Source of the DNA: Firmicutes bacterium UBA6132
GTDB lineage: Bacteria; Bacillota_A; Clostridia; Tissierellales; Sedimentibacteraceae
Assembly: GCA_002435835.1 (NCBI GenBank)
Contig: DIVM01000265.1
Span: 1 to 11,894 of the forward strand
Direction: 5' to 3'
DNA: 11,894 bases
The notes under the pieces are model-generated. The model worked only from the letters and a program-made list of their open reading frames with translations, searched no databases and was not told the origin of the DNA. The translations under genes were made by a program, and so were the position numbers. Positions 1-7,257 of this stretch are shown here, in pieces. Position 1 is the first letter of the stretch. Every line of letters starts with the position of its first letter.

Positions 1-6
1 ATGAAT

Positions 7-12
7 TATAAT
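7..12 (+). promoter_or_regulatory. Candidate -10 box of the gcv operon promoter
   Basis: TATAAT, a perfect match to the sigma-A -10 consensus, lies at the left edge. The -35 element would fall outside the window. The predicted transcription start, about 7 bases downstream (near 18-20), lies just before the first bases of the riboswitch aptamer. If correct, the transcript begins with the aptamer and no second aptamer precedes it. A TATAAT can occur by chance in such AT-rich DNA, so the placement is the main support. Confidence 0.6.
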
Positions 13-23
13 TAAATATTTTG

Positions 24-131
24 GATGATGAGTTCGGGAGATACCGTAAGGAGCCGAAGGAGCAAGTTGTATGCGTCAAATGCAATGAAACTTTCAGGCA
101 AAAAGACCGAGCTAGGACAAAGCTCTGAATT
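24..131 (+). promoter_or_regulatory. Glycine riboswitch, single aptamer
   Basis: The conserved core of the glycine aptamer is visible in order: GGGAGA (36-41), GCCGAAGGAGCAAG (53-66), CTTTCAGGCAAAAAGACC (91-108) and AGGACAAAGCTCTG (114-127). AGTTCGG (31-37) pairs with CCGAGCT (107-113) with one G-U pair. TTGTAT (67-72) pairs with ATGCAA (80-85) to close a hairpin. Only one aptamer is present. TGATGA (26-31) facing CTGA (125-128) resembles the kink-turn that the leader and linker form in this riboswitch class. The weak hairpin CTATA/TATAG (134-138/142-146) could be the degenerate 'ghost' partner described for singlet glycine riboswitches. It lies directly upstream of an intrinsic terminator and the glycine cleavage genes, so it most likely acts as a glycine-activated transcriptional switch. 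The direction of control is inferred from the family. Confidence 0.93.
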
Positions 132-146
132 AGCTATAGTTTATAG

Positions 147-188
147 AGACAGGGATAATGACAGTGTTATTACATCTGTCTTTTTTTT
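147..188 (+). terminator. Intrinsic terminator, riboswitch expression platform
   Basis: AGACAG (147-152) pairs with CTGTCT (176-181), enclosing a second short stem ATAA/TTAT (155-158/167-170). A run of eight T residues follows (181-188). It lies between the aptamer and the gcvT ribosome binding site, as expected for a premature terminator controlled by glycine. GACAG occurs twice (148-152 and 160-164), so the 3' arm has two possible partners. Confidence 0.8.
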
Positions 189-259
189 ACATCATTTTAC
201 TAACTATTTATATTAAATGTTATAAAAATTCAGAGGGAAAACATATACATAAAAATATT

Positions 260-265
260 GGGAGG
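260..265 (+). promoter_or_regulatory. Ribosome binding site that fixes the gcvT TTG start
   Basis: GGGAGG lies 6 bases upstream of TTG (272-274). No comparable site precedes the in-frame ATG at 158, which sits inside the terminator hairpin. The TTG also gives the usual GcvT N-terminus, MKRTPLYEKH. Confidence 0.85.
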
Positions 266-271
266 TATAAA

Positions 272-1366
272 TTGAAAAGGACACCATTATATGAAAAGCA
301 TGTTGAACAAAATGGTAAGTTAATTGATTTTGGGGGATGGGAGCTTCCCGTTGAATATTCTAAAATAACGGAAGAACATGAAGCTGTAAGAAATGCTGCT
401 GGTTTATTTGATGTTTCTCACATGGGAGAAGTTACAGTAGAAGGCGAAGATGCAGAAAAATTTATACAGTATGTTGTTACGAACGATATTTCAAATTTAA
501 AGGACTTTCAAATAGCTTATACACCAATGTGTTATCCTGATGGAGGTGTAGTTGATGATTTGCTTGTCTATAAATATAACAGCAAAAAATATCTGCTTGT
601 AATTAATGCATCTAATACGGATAAAGATTATGAATGGTTTAAAAGCCATGTTTTTGGTGATGTTCAAGTAAAAAATGTTTCAGATTCTTATGCTCAACTT
701 GCAATTCAAGGGCCAAATGCTGAAAAAATATTACAAAAAATCACATCGACAAACTTAAATGAAATTGAATTTTATAATTTTGCGGAGAATGTAGCTTTAG
801 GTGATTTAAATGCAATAGTATCAAGAACTGGTTATACAGGAGAAGATGGATTTGAAATTTACCTTCCTTCACAGGATGGGCCAAAATTATGGGATCTATT
901 GTTAGATGAGGGAAAAAATTTAGGAATTTTACCTGCAGCGTTAGGTGCAAGGGATACATTAAGATTTGAAACATGTTTACCATTGTATGGCCATGAAATT
1001 GATGCGAACATTACACCTCTTGAAGCAGGACTTGGATTTTTTGTTAAACTTGCAAAAGAAGATTTCATAGGTAAAGAAGTTTTAGCTAAACAAAAAGAAG
1101 AAGGCGTAAAAAGAAGAGTTGTTGGTTTTGAAATGGTTGATAGAGGAATTCCAAGAAGCCATTATGAAGTATCAGCTGATGGTAAAATAATCGGCCATGT
1201 TACAACTGGAAGTTATGCTCCGACCTTAAATAAAAACTTAGGTTTAGCGTTAGTTGATGTTGAGTATGCAAAAGAAGGATCAGAATTTGATATAATTATA
1301 AGAAATAAAAATGTTAAAGCAAAAGTTATTAAAAAACCTTTTTATTCTAAAAAATATAAAAAGTAA
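272..1366 (+). CDS. gcvT: Aminomethyltransferase, glycine cleavage T-protein
   Basis: Takes the aminomethyl group held on the lipoyl arm of GcvH, releases ammonia and passes the methylene to tetrahydrofolate, giving 5,10-methylene-THF. Cytoplasmic. With the TTG start at 272 the protein has 364 residues, the usual family length. It opens with MKRTPLYEKH, typical of the family. Visible motifs are GLFDVSHMGE (44-53), GGVVDDLLVY (91-100, carrying the conserved acidic residues of the folate site), SRTGYTGEDGFEIY (184-197) and GARDTLRFE (225-233). An in-frame ATG at 158 would add 38 residues encoded by the riboswitch terminator and leader, which are unlike any GcvT N-terminus. It is the first gene of the operon, and gcvH follows after 67 bases. 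Expression is probably controlled by the upstream glycine riboswitch. No truncation or frameshift is seen. Confidence 0.96.
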   Translation: MKRTPLYEKHVEQNGKLIDFGGWELPVEYSKITEEHEAVRNAAGLFDVSHMGEVTVEGEDAEKFIQYVVTNDISNLKDFQIAYTPMCYPDGGVVDDLLVYKYNSKKYLLVINASNTDKDYEWFKSHVFGDVQVKNVSDSYAQLAIQGPNAEKILQKITSTNLNEIEFYNFAENVALGDLNAIVSRTGYTGEDGFEIYLPSQDGPKLWDLLLDEGKNLGILPAALGARDTLRFETCLPLYGHEIDANITPLEAGLGFFVKLAKEDFIGKEVLAKQKEEGVKRRVVGFEMVDRGIPRSHYEVSADGKIIGHVTTGSYAPTLNKNLGLALVDVEYAKEGSEFDIIIRNKNVKAKVIKKPFYSKKYKK

Positions 1367-1433
1367 TATAGTTAATAATTTAATAAAATTGAGGGATTTT
1401 AAAAAAATAAATTAAAATTATGGAGGAAATAAA

Positions 1434-1808
1434 ATGAAATTATTAAATGAATTAAAATATATGGAATCTCATGAGTGGGTTAAAGTAGAAGAAAATAAAG
1501 CACGTATGGGAATTAGTGATTATGCTCAAGAACATTTAGGAGAAGTTGTTTTTGTTGAATTGCCAGAAGTTGGTGATACTGTAGAAGCTGGAGACCAATT
1601 TGTTGTTTTAGAATCAGTTAAAGCTGCTTCTGATGTTTATGCGCCAGTTTCAGGTACTGTTGTTGAAGTAAATGAAGCATTGCTTGATAATCCAGGTCTA
1701 ATTAATGAATCAGCATATGATAACTGGATTGCTGTAATTGAAATGTCGGATGTATCTGAAGTAAATAAAATGCTTTCTGCATCTGATTACGAAAAAGTTT
1801 GCGAATAA
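1434..1808 (+). CDS. gcvH: Glycine cleavage system H protein, lipoyl carrier
   Basis: A small cytoplasmic carrier (124 residues, normal length). Its lipoylated lysine moves the aminomethyl group from glycine decarboxylase to GcvT and then carries dihydrolipoate to the dehydrogenase. The lipoyl-attachment segment is VVLESVKAASDVYAPVSG, with K63 as the modified lysine. HEWV near residue 13 and GISDYAQEHLGEVVFVELP (26-44) are standard for GcvH. A GGAGG site (1422-1426) lies 7 bases before the ATG. The lysine could be charged by the LplA encoded at the end of this operon. The gene is separated from gcvPA by 88 bases holding two overlapping hairpins, which may let GcvH be made at a different level from the decarboxylase. 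Confidence 0.97.
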   Translation: MKLLNELKYMESHEWVKVEENKARMGISDYAQEHLGEVVFVELPEVGDTVEAGDQFVVLESVKAASDVYAPVSGTVVEVNEALLDNPGLINESAYDNWIAVIEMSDVSEVNKMLSASDYEKVCE

Positions 1809-1819
1809 TCAAGGTTAAA

Positions 1820-1877
1820 TAAGCGTTAATACGAAAATTTTAACGTCGTATTAACGTTTAATTCATTTTGAATTAAA
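1820..1877 (+). promoter_or_regulatory. Two overlapping hairpins between gcvH and gcvPA
   Basis: The first hairpin pairs 1820-1834 with 1846-1860: 15 base pairs, one of them G-U, with an 11-base loop. The second pairs TTTAATTCA (1857-1865) with TGAATTAAA (1869-1877): 9 perfect pairs with a TTT loop. They share bases 1857-1860, so both cannot be fully formed at once. No T-run follows, so this is not an ordinary intrinsic terminator. It may act in mRNA processing, stability or attenuation between cistrons. Confidence 0.6.
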
Positions 1878-1896
1878 AACAAAAAAAGGAGATGCC

Positions 1897-3234
1897 ATGC
1901 ATAGATATATTGGAAATACAGACCAAGATAAAGCTGTGATGCTTAAAGAAATTGGTGTAAATAATATAAATGATTTATTTTCAGCTATTCCTGACTCAGT
2001 TCATTTAGATAGGAAATTAAATTTGCCCGATGCTTTATCAGAAATGGAACTTGTGAAAAATTTAAAATGCTTATCGAAAAATAATTACAATTTGGATGAT
2101 TATACTTGCTTTTTAGGGGCTGGTGCTTATGATCATTTCATTCCTTCTGTAATAGGAGAATTGCTTTCAAGACAGGAATTTTATACTGCATATACTCCAT
2201 ATCAACCAGAAATAAGCCAGGGAACTTTGCAAGTTATATTTGAATATCAGTCCATGATATGTGAATTAACAGGTATGCATGTTGCTAATGCTTCTATGTA
2301 TGATGGAGCTACTGCCATGACAGAAGCAGCTATATTAGCATCTGAATCCACAAAAAGAAATGAAATATTGATTGCAAAGAGCGTTAATCCTGAAGATAGA
2401 AAAGTTTTAAATACATATGCAAAATTTAGAAATATAAAAATAACTGAAGTTGGTTATAAAAATGGCCAATTGGATGTAGAAGATTTACAAAGTAAATTAA
2501 ATAATAATGTGGCTGCTTTAATAGTTCAAAGCCCAAATTTCTTTGGGATAATTGAGCAGATTGAAGGGGTGAAGGATTTAATCCATAACAATAAAAGTCT
2601 TTTAATAGTAAGTGCAGACCCTATTTCTCTTGCTATTTTAAAAAGCCCTGGTGAATTAGGTGCTGATATAGCTGTTGGAGATGGACAGTCTTTAGGAAAT
2701 CCTTTAAATTATGGTGGACCATATTTAGGATATATGGCAGCTACAGAAAAATTAATGCGAAAAATGCCTGGAAGAATTGTTGGGCAAACTGTTGATAAAA
2801 ATGGAAACAGAGGGTTTGTTTTAACTCTTCAAACAAGGGAACAACATATAAGAAGAGAAAAAGCTACATCTAATATTTGTTCAAATCAAGCTCTAAATGC
2901 TTTAACAGCTACAATATATTTAACATTGCTTGGCAAAGAAGGATTAAAAGAAGTAGCAGAACAATGTGCACAAAAATCACATTATGCTTACAATGAACTA
3001 ATAAAAACAGGAAAATTCAGTGCAATTTTTTCAGCTCCATTTTTCAAGGAATTTGTGTTGTTAAGTGAAAAATCTGTTGAAGAATTAAATGAAAAACTCC
3101 TTGAAGATAAAATTGTTGGGGGATATGATGTTCAAAAGCAATATCCTGAATTAACAAATGGATATTTAGTTGCAGTTACTGAAAAACGTACTAAAAATGA
3201 AATAGATTATTTCTGTGAAAGGTTGGTGAAATAA
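1897..3234 (+). CDS. gcvPA: Glycine dehydrogenase (decarboxylating) subunit 1, P-protein alpha
   Basis: N-terminal half of the split P-protein. With GcvPB it forms the PLP enzyme that decarboxylates glycine and loads the aminomethyl group onto lipoyl-GcvH. The 445 residues are the usual length for the split form. It starts MHRYIGNTDQDKAVMLKEIG, the typical opening. FLGAGAYDHFIPSVI (72-86), AYTPYQPEISQGT (98-110) and NASMYDGATAMTEA (131-144) are hallmark segments. It has the aminotransferase-like fold but lacks the PLP lysine, which is in GcvPB. AAAGGAG (1885-1891) lies 5 bases before the ATG. The stop codon TAA abuts the ATG of gcvPB (TAAATG), consistent with coupled translation and a 1:1 complex. 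Confidence 0.97.
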   Translation: MHRYIGNTDQDKAVMLKEIGVNNINDLFSAIPDSVHLDRKLNLPDALSEMELVKNLKCLSKNNYNLDDYTCFLGAGAYDHFIPSVIGELLSRQEFYTAYTPYQPEISQGTLQVIFEYQSMICELTGMHVANASMYDGATAMTEAAILASESTKRNEILIAKSVNPEDRKVLNTYAKFRNIKITEVGYKNGQLDVEDLQSKLNNNVAALIVQSPNFFGIIEQIEGVKDLIHNNKSLLIVSADPISLAILKSPGELGADIAVGDGQSLGNPLNYGGPYLGYMAATEKLMRKMPGRIVGQTVDKNGNRGFVLTLQTREQHIRREKATSNICSNQALNALTATIYLTLLGKEGLKEVAEQCAQKSHYAYNELIKTGKFSAIFSAPFFKEFVLLSEKSVEELNEKLLEDKIVGGYDVQKQYPELTNGYLVAVTEKRTKNEIDYFCERLVK

Positions 3235-4695
3235 ATGCTTAAAAAACAACCATTAATATTTGAAATAAGCAAACAAGGCAGAAAAGCATACTCACTTCCA
3301 CCATGTGATGTTCCTACAATTTCAAGTGATGAGCTAATAGATAAAAATTATCAAAGAGATACATCGCCTGAACTTCCAGAAGTAAGTGAACTAGATGCAG
3401 TTAGACATTTTACACAGCTTTCTCAAAGAAATCACGGAGTTGACTCAGGTTTTTATCCTCTTGGTTCATGCACAATGAAATATAATCCAAAAGTAAATGA
3501 AATAGTATCTCGTTTTGATGGATTTACTAAAATTCATCCATTGCAAAGTGAAGATACCGTTCAAGGGGCATTAAAGGTTCTTTATGACATGGATGAAATG
3601 TTATCAGAAATTGTTGGTATGGATCAATTTTCTCTTCAGCCTGCAGCAGGTGCTCATGGAGAATTAGCTGGACTTATGATAATTAAAGCATACCATGAAA
3701 ACAAAGGTGATATAAAAAGAACTAAAATAGTTGTTCCAGATTCAGCGCATGGTACTAATCCAGCTTCAGCTGCTGTTGCTGGTTTTGATATTGTTGAAGT
3801 TAAATCAAACGAAAAAGGTTTAGTTGATTTGCAATCATTAAAAGATGCAATGAGTGATGAAGTTGCTGGATTTATGCTAACAAATCCTAATACACTTGGT
3901 TTATTTGATGAAAATATTTTACAAATAACTTCAATAGTACATGAAGCTGGTGGATTAATGTATTATGATGGAGCTAATACAAATGCAATAATGGGTATTA
4001 CAAGACCTGGGGATATGGGATTTGATGTTGTTCATGTTAACTTGCATAAAACATTCTCAACACCACATGGTGGTGGTGGACCTGGATCAGGACCTGTTGG
4101 AGTTAAAAAACATTTAGCAGATTTTCTTCCTGTACCTGTTATAGTAAAAAATGAAAATGGTTATAAATTAAATTATGATAGACCGCTTTCAATTGGAAAA
4201 GTTAAGTCATTCTATGGTAACTTTGGGGTAATTGTAAGAGCATATTCATATATTTTAAGTTTGGGTCCTGATGGATTAAAAGAAGTTTCTGAAACAGCAG
4301 TATTAAATGCAAATTACATTGCTGCAAAATTAAAAGATGTTTATCATTTACCATTAGATCATTCTCCATGCATGCATGAATGTGTATTCTCAGGAGATTG
4401 GCAAAAAGCTGAAAATGGTGTATCAACTCTTGATATAGCTAAGAGATTATTGGATTTTGGTTATCATCCTCCAACTATTTATTTCCCTCTTATAGTTGCA
4501 GAAGCATTGATGATTGAACCAACAGAATGTGAAAGCAAAGAAACTTTGGATGAATTTATCGGCGTTTTAAGACAAATTGCAGATGAAGCTAAAAATGATC
4601 CAGAAATGGTAAAAACAGCTCCGCATACAACAATAGTATCAAGACTTGATGAAGCATTAGCTGCAAGAAAACCAGTGCTTAAATATATGCCTTAA
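3235..4695 (+). CDS. gcvPB: Glycine dehydrogenase (decarboxylating) subunit 2, P-protein beta
   Basis: C-terminal, PLP-carrying half of the split P-protein, 486 residues (normal length). The PLP-binding segment [17 protein letters not shown] is intact, with K272 as the expected Schiff-base lysine, followed by a glycine-rich loop. [12 protein letters not shown] (169-180) and [15 protein letters not shown] (71-85) are other conserved blocks. YYDGANTN (243-250) supplies the conserved Asp expected to contact the PLP ring. The C-terminal part includes CMHECVFSG and the [14 protein letters not shown] segment of the family. Its ATG directly follows the gcvPA stop, with only a weak GGTTGGTG-type site inside the end of gcvPA, so it probably depends on translation of gcvPA. 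lpdA begins 9 bases after its stop. Cytoplasmic; catalysis needs GcvPA. Confidence 0.97.
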   Translation: MLKKQPLIFEISKQGRKAYSLPPCDVPTISSDELIDKNYQRDTSPELPEVSELDAVRHFTQLSQRNHGVDSGFYPLGSCTMKYNPKVNEIVSRFDGFTKIHPLQSEDTVQGALKVLYDMDEMLSEIVGMDQFSLQPAAGAHGELAGLMIIKAYHENKGDIKRTKIVVPDSAHGTNPASAAVAGFDIVEVKSNEKGLVDLQSLKDAMSDEVAGFMLTNPNTLGLFDENILQITSIVHEAGGLMYYDGANTNAIMGITRPGDMGFDVVHVNLHKTFSTPHGGGGPGSGPVGVKKHLADFLPVPVIVKNENGYKLNYDRPLSIGKVKSFYGNFGVIVRAYSYILSLGPDGLKEVSETAVLNANYIAAKLKDVYHLPLDHSPCMHECVFSGDWQKAENGVSTLDIAKRLLDFGYHPPTIYFPLIVAEALMIEPTECESKETLDEFIGVLRQIADEAKNDPEMVKTAPHTTIVSRLDEALAARKPVLKYMP

Positions 4696-4704
4696 GGTGG
4701 TCAA

Positions 4705-6105
4705 ATGGAAAAAGAATTATTAATAATAGGAGGAGGCCCTGGGGGTTATGAAGCTGCCATAAGGGCTTCGCAATTGGGATTAAAAGTTACTTTAATAGAA
4801 GAAAGTAAATTAGGAGGAACATGTTTAAATAAAGGATGTATACCTACTAAAGCATTATATAAAAATGCAGAAATAATAAATACGCTGCAAAATATAAATG
4901 AATTTGGAATTGAATTATCTCATTATTCAGTTGATATGATAAAAGTTCAAGAAAGAAAAAATGATGTTGTGAACAAACTTCGTTCCGGTATTGATCAGTT
5001 ATTAAAAGGAAATAAAATAGAAGTTATAAATGGTAAGGCGAACTTTAAAGGTAATAAAGTTATAGAAGTTAAAACTGAAAATTCAGTTGAAAAATTAACA
5101 TCAGAAAATATTATAATTGCTACTGGCTCTAATTCCTCTGTAATTAATGTGCCAGGCATTGATTTAAAAGGTGTTATAACCAGCGATGAAGCTTTAAATT
5201 TTAACTATATTCCTAAAAGCATGGTAATAGTAGGCGGAGGGGTAATAGGAATTGAATTTGCAGGTATTTTTGCAACAATGGGAACAGATGTAACTATAAT
5301 TGAATTTTTACCACGCCTCATGTACCGTATGGATGAAGAATTATCTAAAAGAATTACTATGTATTTAAAGAAGAAAAAAATAAAAATTGTAACAGGTATT
5401 GGTGTTAAAGAAATAATTTCATCTGAAAATGGTTTAAAAGTAGTTGCAGGAAATGATAAAGGCGACACTGAGTATGAATGCGAAAATGTATTAATTGCAG
5501 CAGGAAGAGTTCCAAATGTTTCAGGATTAAACTTAGAATTAGAAAACATAGGGTATGATAGAAAAGGAATACGTGTAAATGAAAACTATGAAACATCTCA
5601 AAAGGGCATTTATGCCATAGGGGATGTAATAGGTGGCCAAATGCTTGCCCATGTTGCAAGTGAAGAAGGAAAAATTTGTGTGGAAAATATTTTGGGACAC
5701 AGCTCAAAATTAAACTACAATGCAATTCCTTCCTGCATATTTTCATTTCCTGAAGTTTCAAGCGTTGGAATGTCAGAAGAAGAATTAAAGGAAAAAAACA
5801 TAGATTATTTAATTGGCAAAACCATGTTTGGTGGAAACGGAAAGGCTTTAACTATGGGTGAAGGCGATGGAATAGTCAAAGTATTAGCAGATAAGGAAAC
5901 TCATAAAATATTAGGAGCCCACATCATTGGACCTCATGCTTCAGATTTAATACAGGAAGCTACTATTGCTATTCAAAAAAATTTAACAGTTGAAGACATA
6001 AAAGAAACAGTGCATTCTCATCCAACACTAACAGAAGCTTTTTATGAAGCAGCCTGTGGTTGTATTGGGGAAGCCATACATTCAATGCCAGTTAAAAAAA
6101 GATAA
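4705..6105 (+). CDS. lpdA: Dihydrolipoyl dehydrogenase, glycine cleavage L-protein
   Basis: FAD flavoprotein that reoxidises dihydrolipoyl-GcvH and reduces NAD+. It has 466 residues, the usual length. GGGPGGYEAAIRA (9-21) binds FAD. GGTCLNKGCIPTK (37-49) contains the redox-active disulfide C40/C45. GGGVIGIEFAG (177-187) is the NAD-binding loop. AIGDVIGG (304-311) is the second FAD contact. HSHPTLTEAFYEA (437-449) carries the catalytic His-Glu pair (H439, E444). Some clostridial homologues have a lipoyl domain fused at the N-terminus; this one does not. It starts 9 bases after gcvPB with a GGTGG-like site, so it belongs to the same transcript. Being encoded here, it is probably the dedicated L-protein, although such enzymes can also serve 2-oxoacid dehydrogenases. 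Confidence 0.96.
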   Translation: MEKELLIIGGGPGGYEAAIRASQLGLKVTLIEESKLGGTCLNKGCIPTKALYKNAEIINTLQNINEFGIELSHYSVDMIKVQERKNDVVNKLRSGIDQLLKGNKIEVINGKANFKGNKVIEVKTENSVEKLTSENIIIATGSNSSVINVPGIDLKGVITSDEALNFNYIPKSMVIVGGGVIGIEFAGIFATMGTDVTIIEFLPRLMYRMDEELSKRITMYLKKKKIKIVTGIGVKEIISSENGLKVVAGNDKGDTEYECENVLIAAGRVPNVSGLNLELENIGYDRKGIRVNENYETSQKGIYAIGDVIGGQMLAHVASEEGKICVENILGHSSKLNYNAIPSCIFSFPEVSSVGMSEEELKEKNIDYLIGKTMFGGNGKALTMGEGDGIVKVLADKETHKILGAHIIGPHASDLIQEATIAIQKNLTVEDIKETVHSHPTLTEAFYEAACGCIGEAIHSMPVKKR

Positions 6106-6122
6106 AAATGATTTATCATTAA

Positions 6123-6147
6123 AATAGGAGAGAAAAGCTCTCCTATT
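6123..6147 (+). repeat. Hairpin between lpdA and lplA
   Basis: AATAGGAGAG (6123-6132) and CTCTCCTATT (6138-6147) form a perfect 10-pair stem with a 5-base loop, 17 bases after the lpdA stop. The following bases (ATTATATAAATT) are AT-rich but not a T-run, so it is at best a weak or partial terminator. It could lower lplA expression relative to the gcv genes or mark an mRNA end. Confidence 0.6.
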
Positions 6148-6182
6148 ATTATATAAATTAAAAATCAGAAAGGTGTGACATT

Positions 6183-7157
6183 GTGAAATTAAGACTTGCT
6201 AAAAGCAATTCATATAATCCATGGCATAATTTATCATTAGAAGAATATTTAATGAGTACAGTTAAGGTTGATGAAATAATATTATATTTATGGCAAAATG
6301 AACATACAGTTGTAATAGGCAAAAATCAAAATGCTTGGAAAGAATGCGCATGGCAGCAACTTGAAGCTGATAATGGGAAGCTTGCTCGCAGATTATCAGG
6401 CGGAGGTGCTGTATATCATGATTTGGGAAATTTAAATTTTACATTTATAATGAATAAAGAGCATTATAACTTGCATAAACAGCATACAGTAATTATAAAT
6501 GCATTAAAATCATTTGATGTAGAGGCAGAATTCTCAGGTAGAAATGACATGCTCATAAATGGAAAGAAATTTTCAGGTCATGCATATTATTTTAATAAGG
6601 ATAAGTCATATCATCATGGCACGCTCATGGTAAATTCTGACCTACAAAAGTTGGGGTATTATTTAAAACCCTCAGAAAAAAAGATTAAATCAAAAGGTGT
6701 TGATTCAGTCCGTTCAAGAGTGACAAATATTACTGATGTAAATCCAAATGTTACAATTGAAAAATTAAAACAAGCAATGGATGAAAGCTTTGTTAAACTA
6801 TATGATGGAGAAATCTCTCATGAAACATATGATGAAAATATTGAATTAATAGGTGAACTATATGAAAAATATTCTTCATGGGAATGGCGGTTTGGACAAA
6901 GCCCTGTATTTGACATATCATATACAGAAAAATTCTCATGGGGAGAAGTTGAATTTCAGTTTACTCAAAAAAGTGGTGAAATAATAGATAGTAAGATTTA
7001 TACTGACGCTATGGATACAGAATTATTTAATGGCCTAAATGATGCATTTATAGGATGCAAATTTCAAATTAATCAAATCTTAGAAGTTATAAATAAAACA
7101 ATAAAACAAGATGATATAAAAAATGATGTTATAAATTGGGTCAATAACGAATTTTAA
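6183..7157 (+). CDS. lplA: Lipoate-protein ligase
   Basis: Activates free lipoate with ATP to lipoyl-AMP and transfers it to the lysine of lipoyl-domain proteins, here most likely GcvH K63. The 324 residues match the two-domain family (catalytic domain plus a C-terminal accessory domain from about residue 250). The lipoyl-AMP pocket shows ARRLSGGGAVYHDLGNLNFTF (about 68-88), a strong family signature. GRNDMLINGKKFSGHAYYF (119-137) contains K129, equivalent to the catalytic lysine of E. coli LplA. HHGTLMVNSDL (144-154) and KGVDSVRSRVTNI (171-183) are further conserved blocks. The start is GTG at 6183: AGAAAGGTG (6167-6175) precedes it, and the TTG at 6181 is out of frame and followed by TGA. 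Last gene of the operon, closed by a strong terminator. It suggests the cell uses scavenged lipoate; no lipA or lipB is in view. Confidence 0.95.
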   Translation: MKLRLAKSNSYNPWHNLSLEEYLMSTVKVDEIILYLWQNEHTVVIGKNQNAWKECAWQQLEADNGKLARRLSGGGAVYHDLGNLNFTFIMNKEHYNLHKQHTVIINALKSFDVEAEFSGRNDMLINGKKFSGHAYYFNKDKSYHHGTLMVNSDLQKLGYYLKPSEKKIKSKGVDSVRSRVTNITDVNPNVTIEKLKQAMDESFVKLYDGEISHETYDENIELIGELYEKYSSWEWRFGQSPVFDISYTEKFSWGEVEFQFTQKSGEIIDSKIYTDAMDTELFNGLNDAFIGCKFQINQILEVINKTIKQDDIKNDVINWVNNEF

Positions 7158-7170
7158 AAATAATAACATG

Positions 7171-7208
7171 AAAAAATTGAATTCTGTTCAAACAGGATTC
7201 AATTTTTT
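7171..7208 (+). terminator. Bidirectional intrinsic terminator
   Basis: Bases 7171-7188 pair with 7191-7208 in a near-perfect long stem (one G-T pair at 7183/7196). It has an A-run at its left foot and a T-run (7203-7208) at its right foot. It begins 14 bases after lplA on the + strand. Read from the other strand it also has a U-run, so it can stop transcription of the convergent permease gene that ends at 7258. Confidence 0.93.
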
Positions 7209-7257
7209 ATTTGTAATATTTTATTGTATATTTAAGCAATAATAAATTTTAAAATAT

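Noticed and set aside
1..135. Tandem glycine aptamer pair
   Set aside because: Only one GCCGAAGGAGCAAG / CTTTCAGG core is present, and the -10 box leaves no room for another upstream in the transcript.
25..216. 63-codon open frame over the riboswitch
   Set aside because: It covers the aptamer and terminator, has no ribosome binding site and encodes no recognisable protein.
158..271. 38-residue N-terminal extension of GcvT
   Set aside because: It begins inside the terminator hairpin without a ribosome binding site; the TTG at 272 has a good one and gives the family N-terminus.
4705..4820. N-terminal lipoyl domain on the dihydrolipoyl dehydrogenase
   Set aside because: The FAD-binding motif begins at residue 9, so no extra domain is present.
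5205..5761. Overlapping antisense open frames within lpdA
   Set aside because: They are shadows of a well-supported gene, with low-complexity hydrophobic translation and no start signals. The same applies to the antisense frames in gcvT, gcvPB, the permease and the adenylation gene.
6123..6147. AGGAG within the lpdA-lplA hairpin as a ribosome binding site for a small gene
   Set aside because: No start codon follows at a suitable distance; lplA has its own site at 6167-6175.
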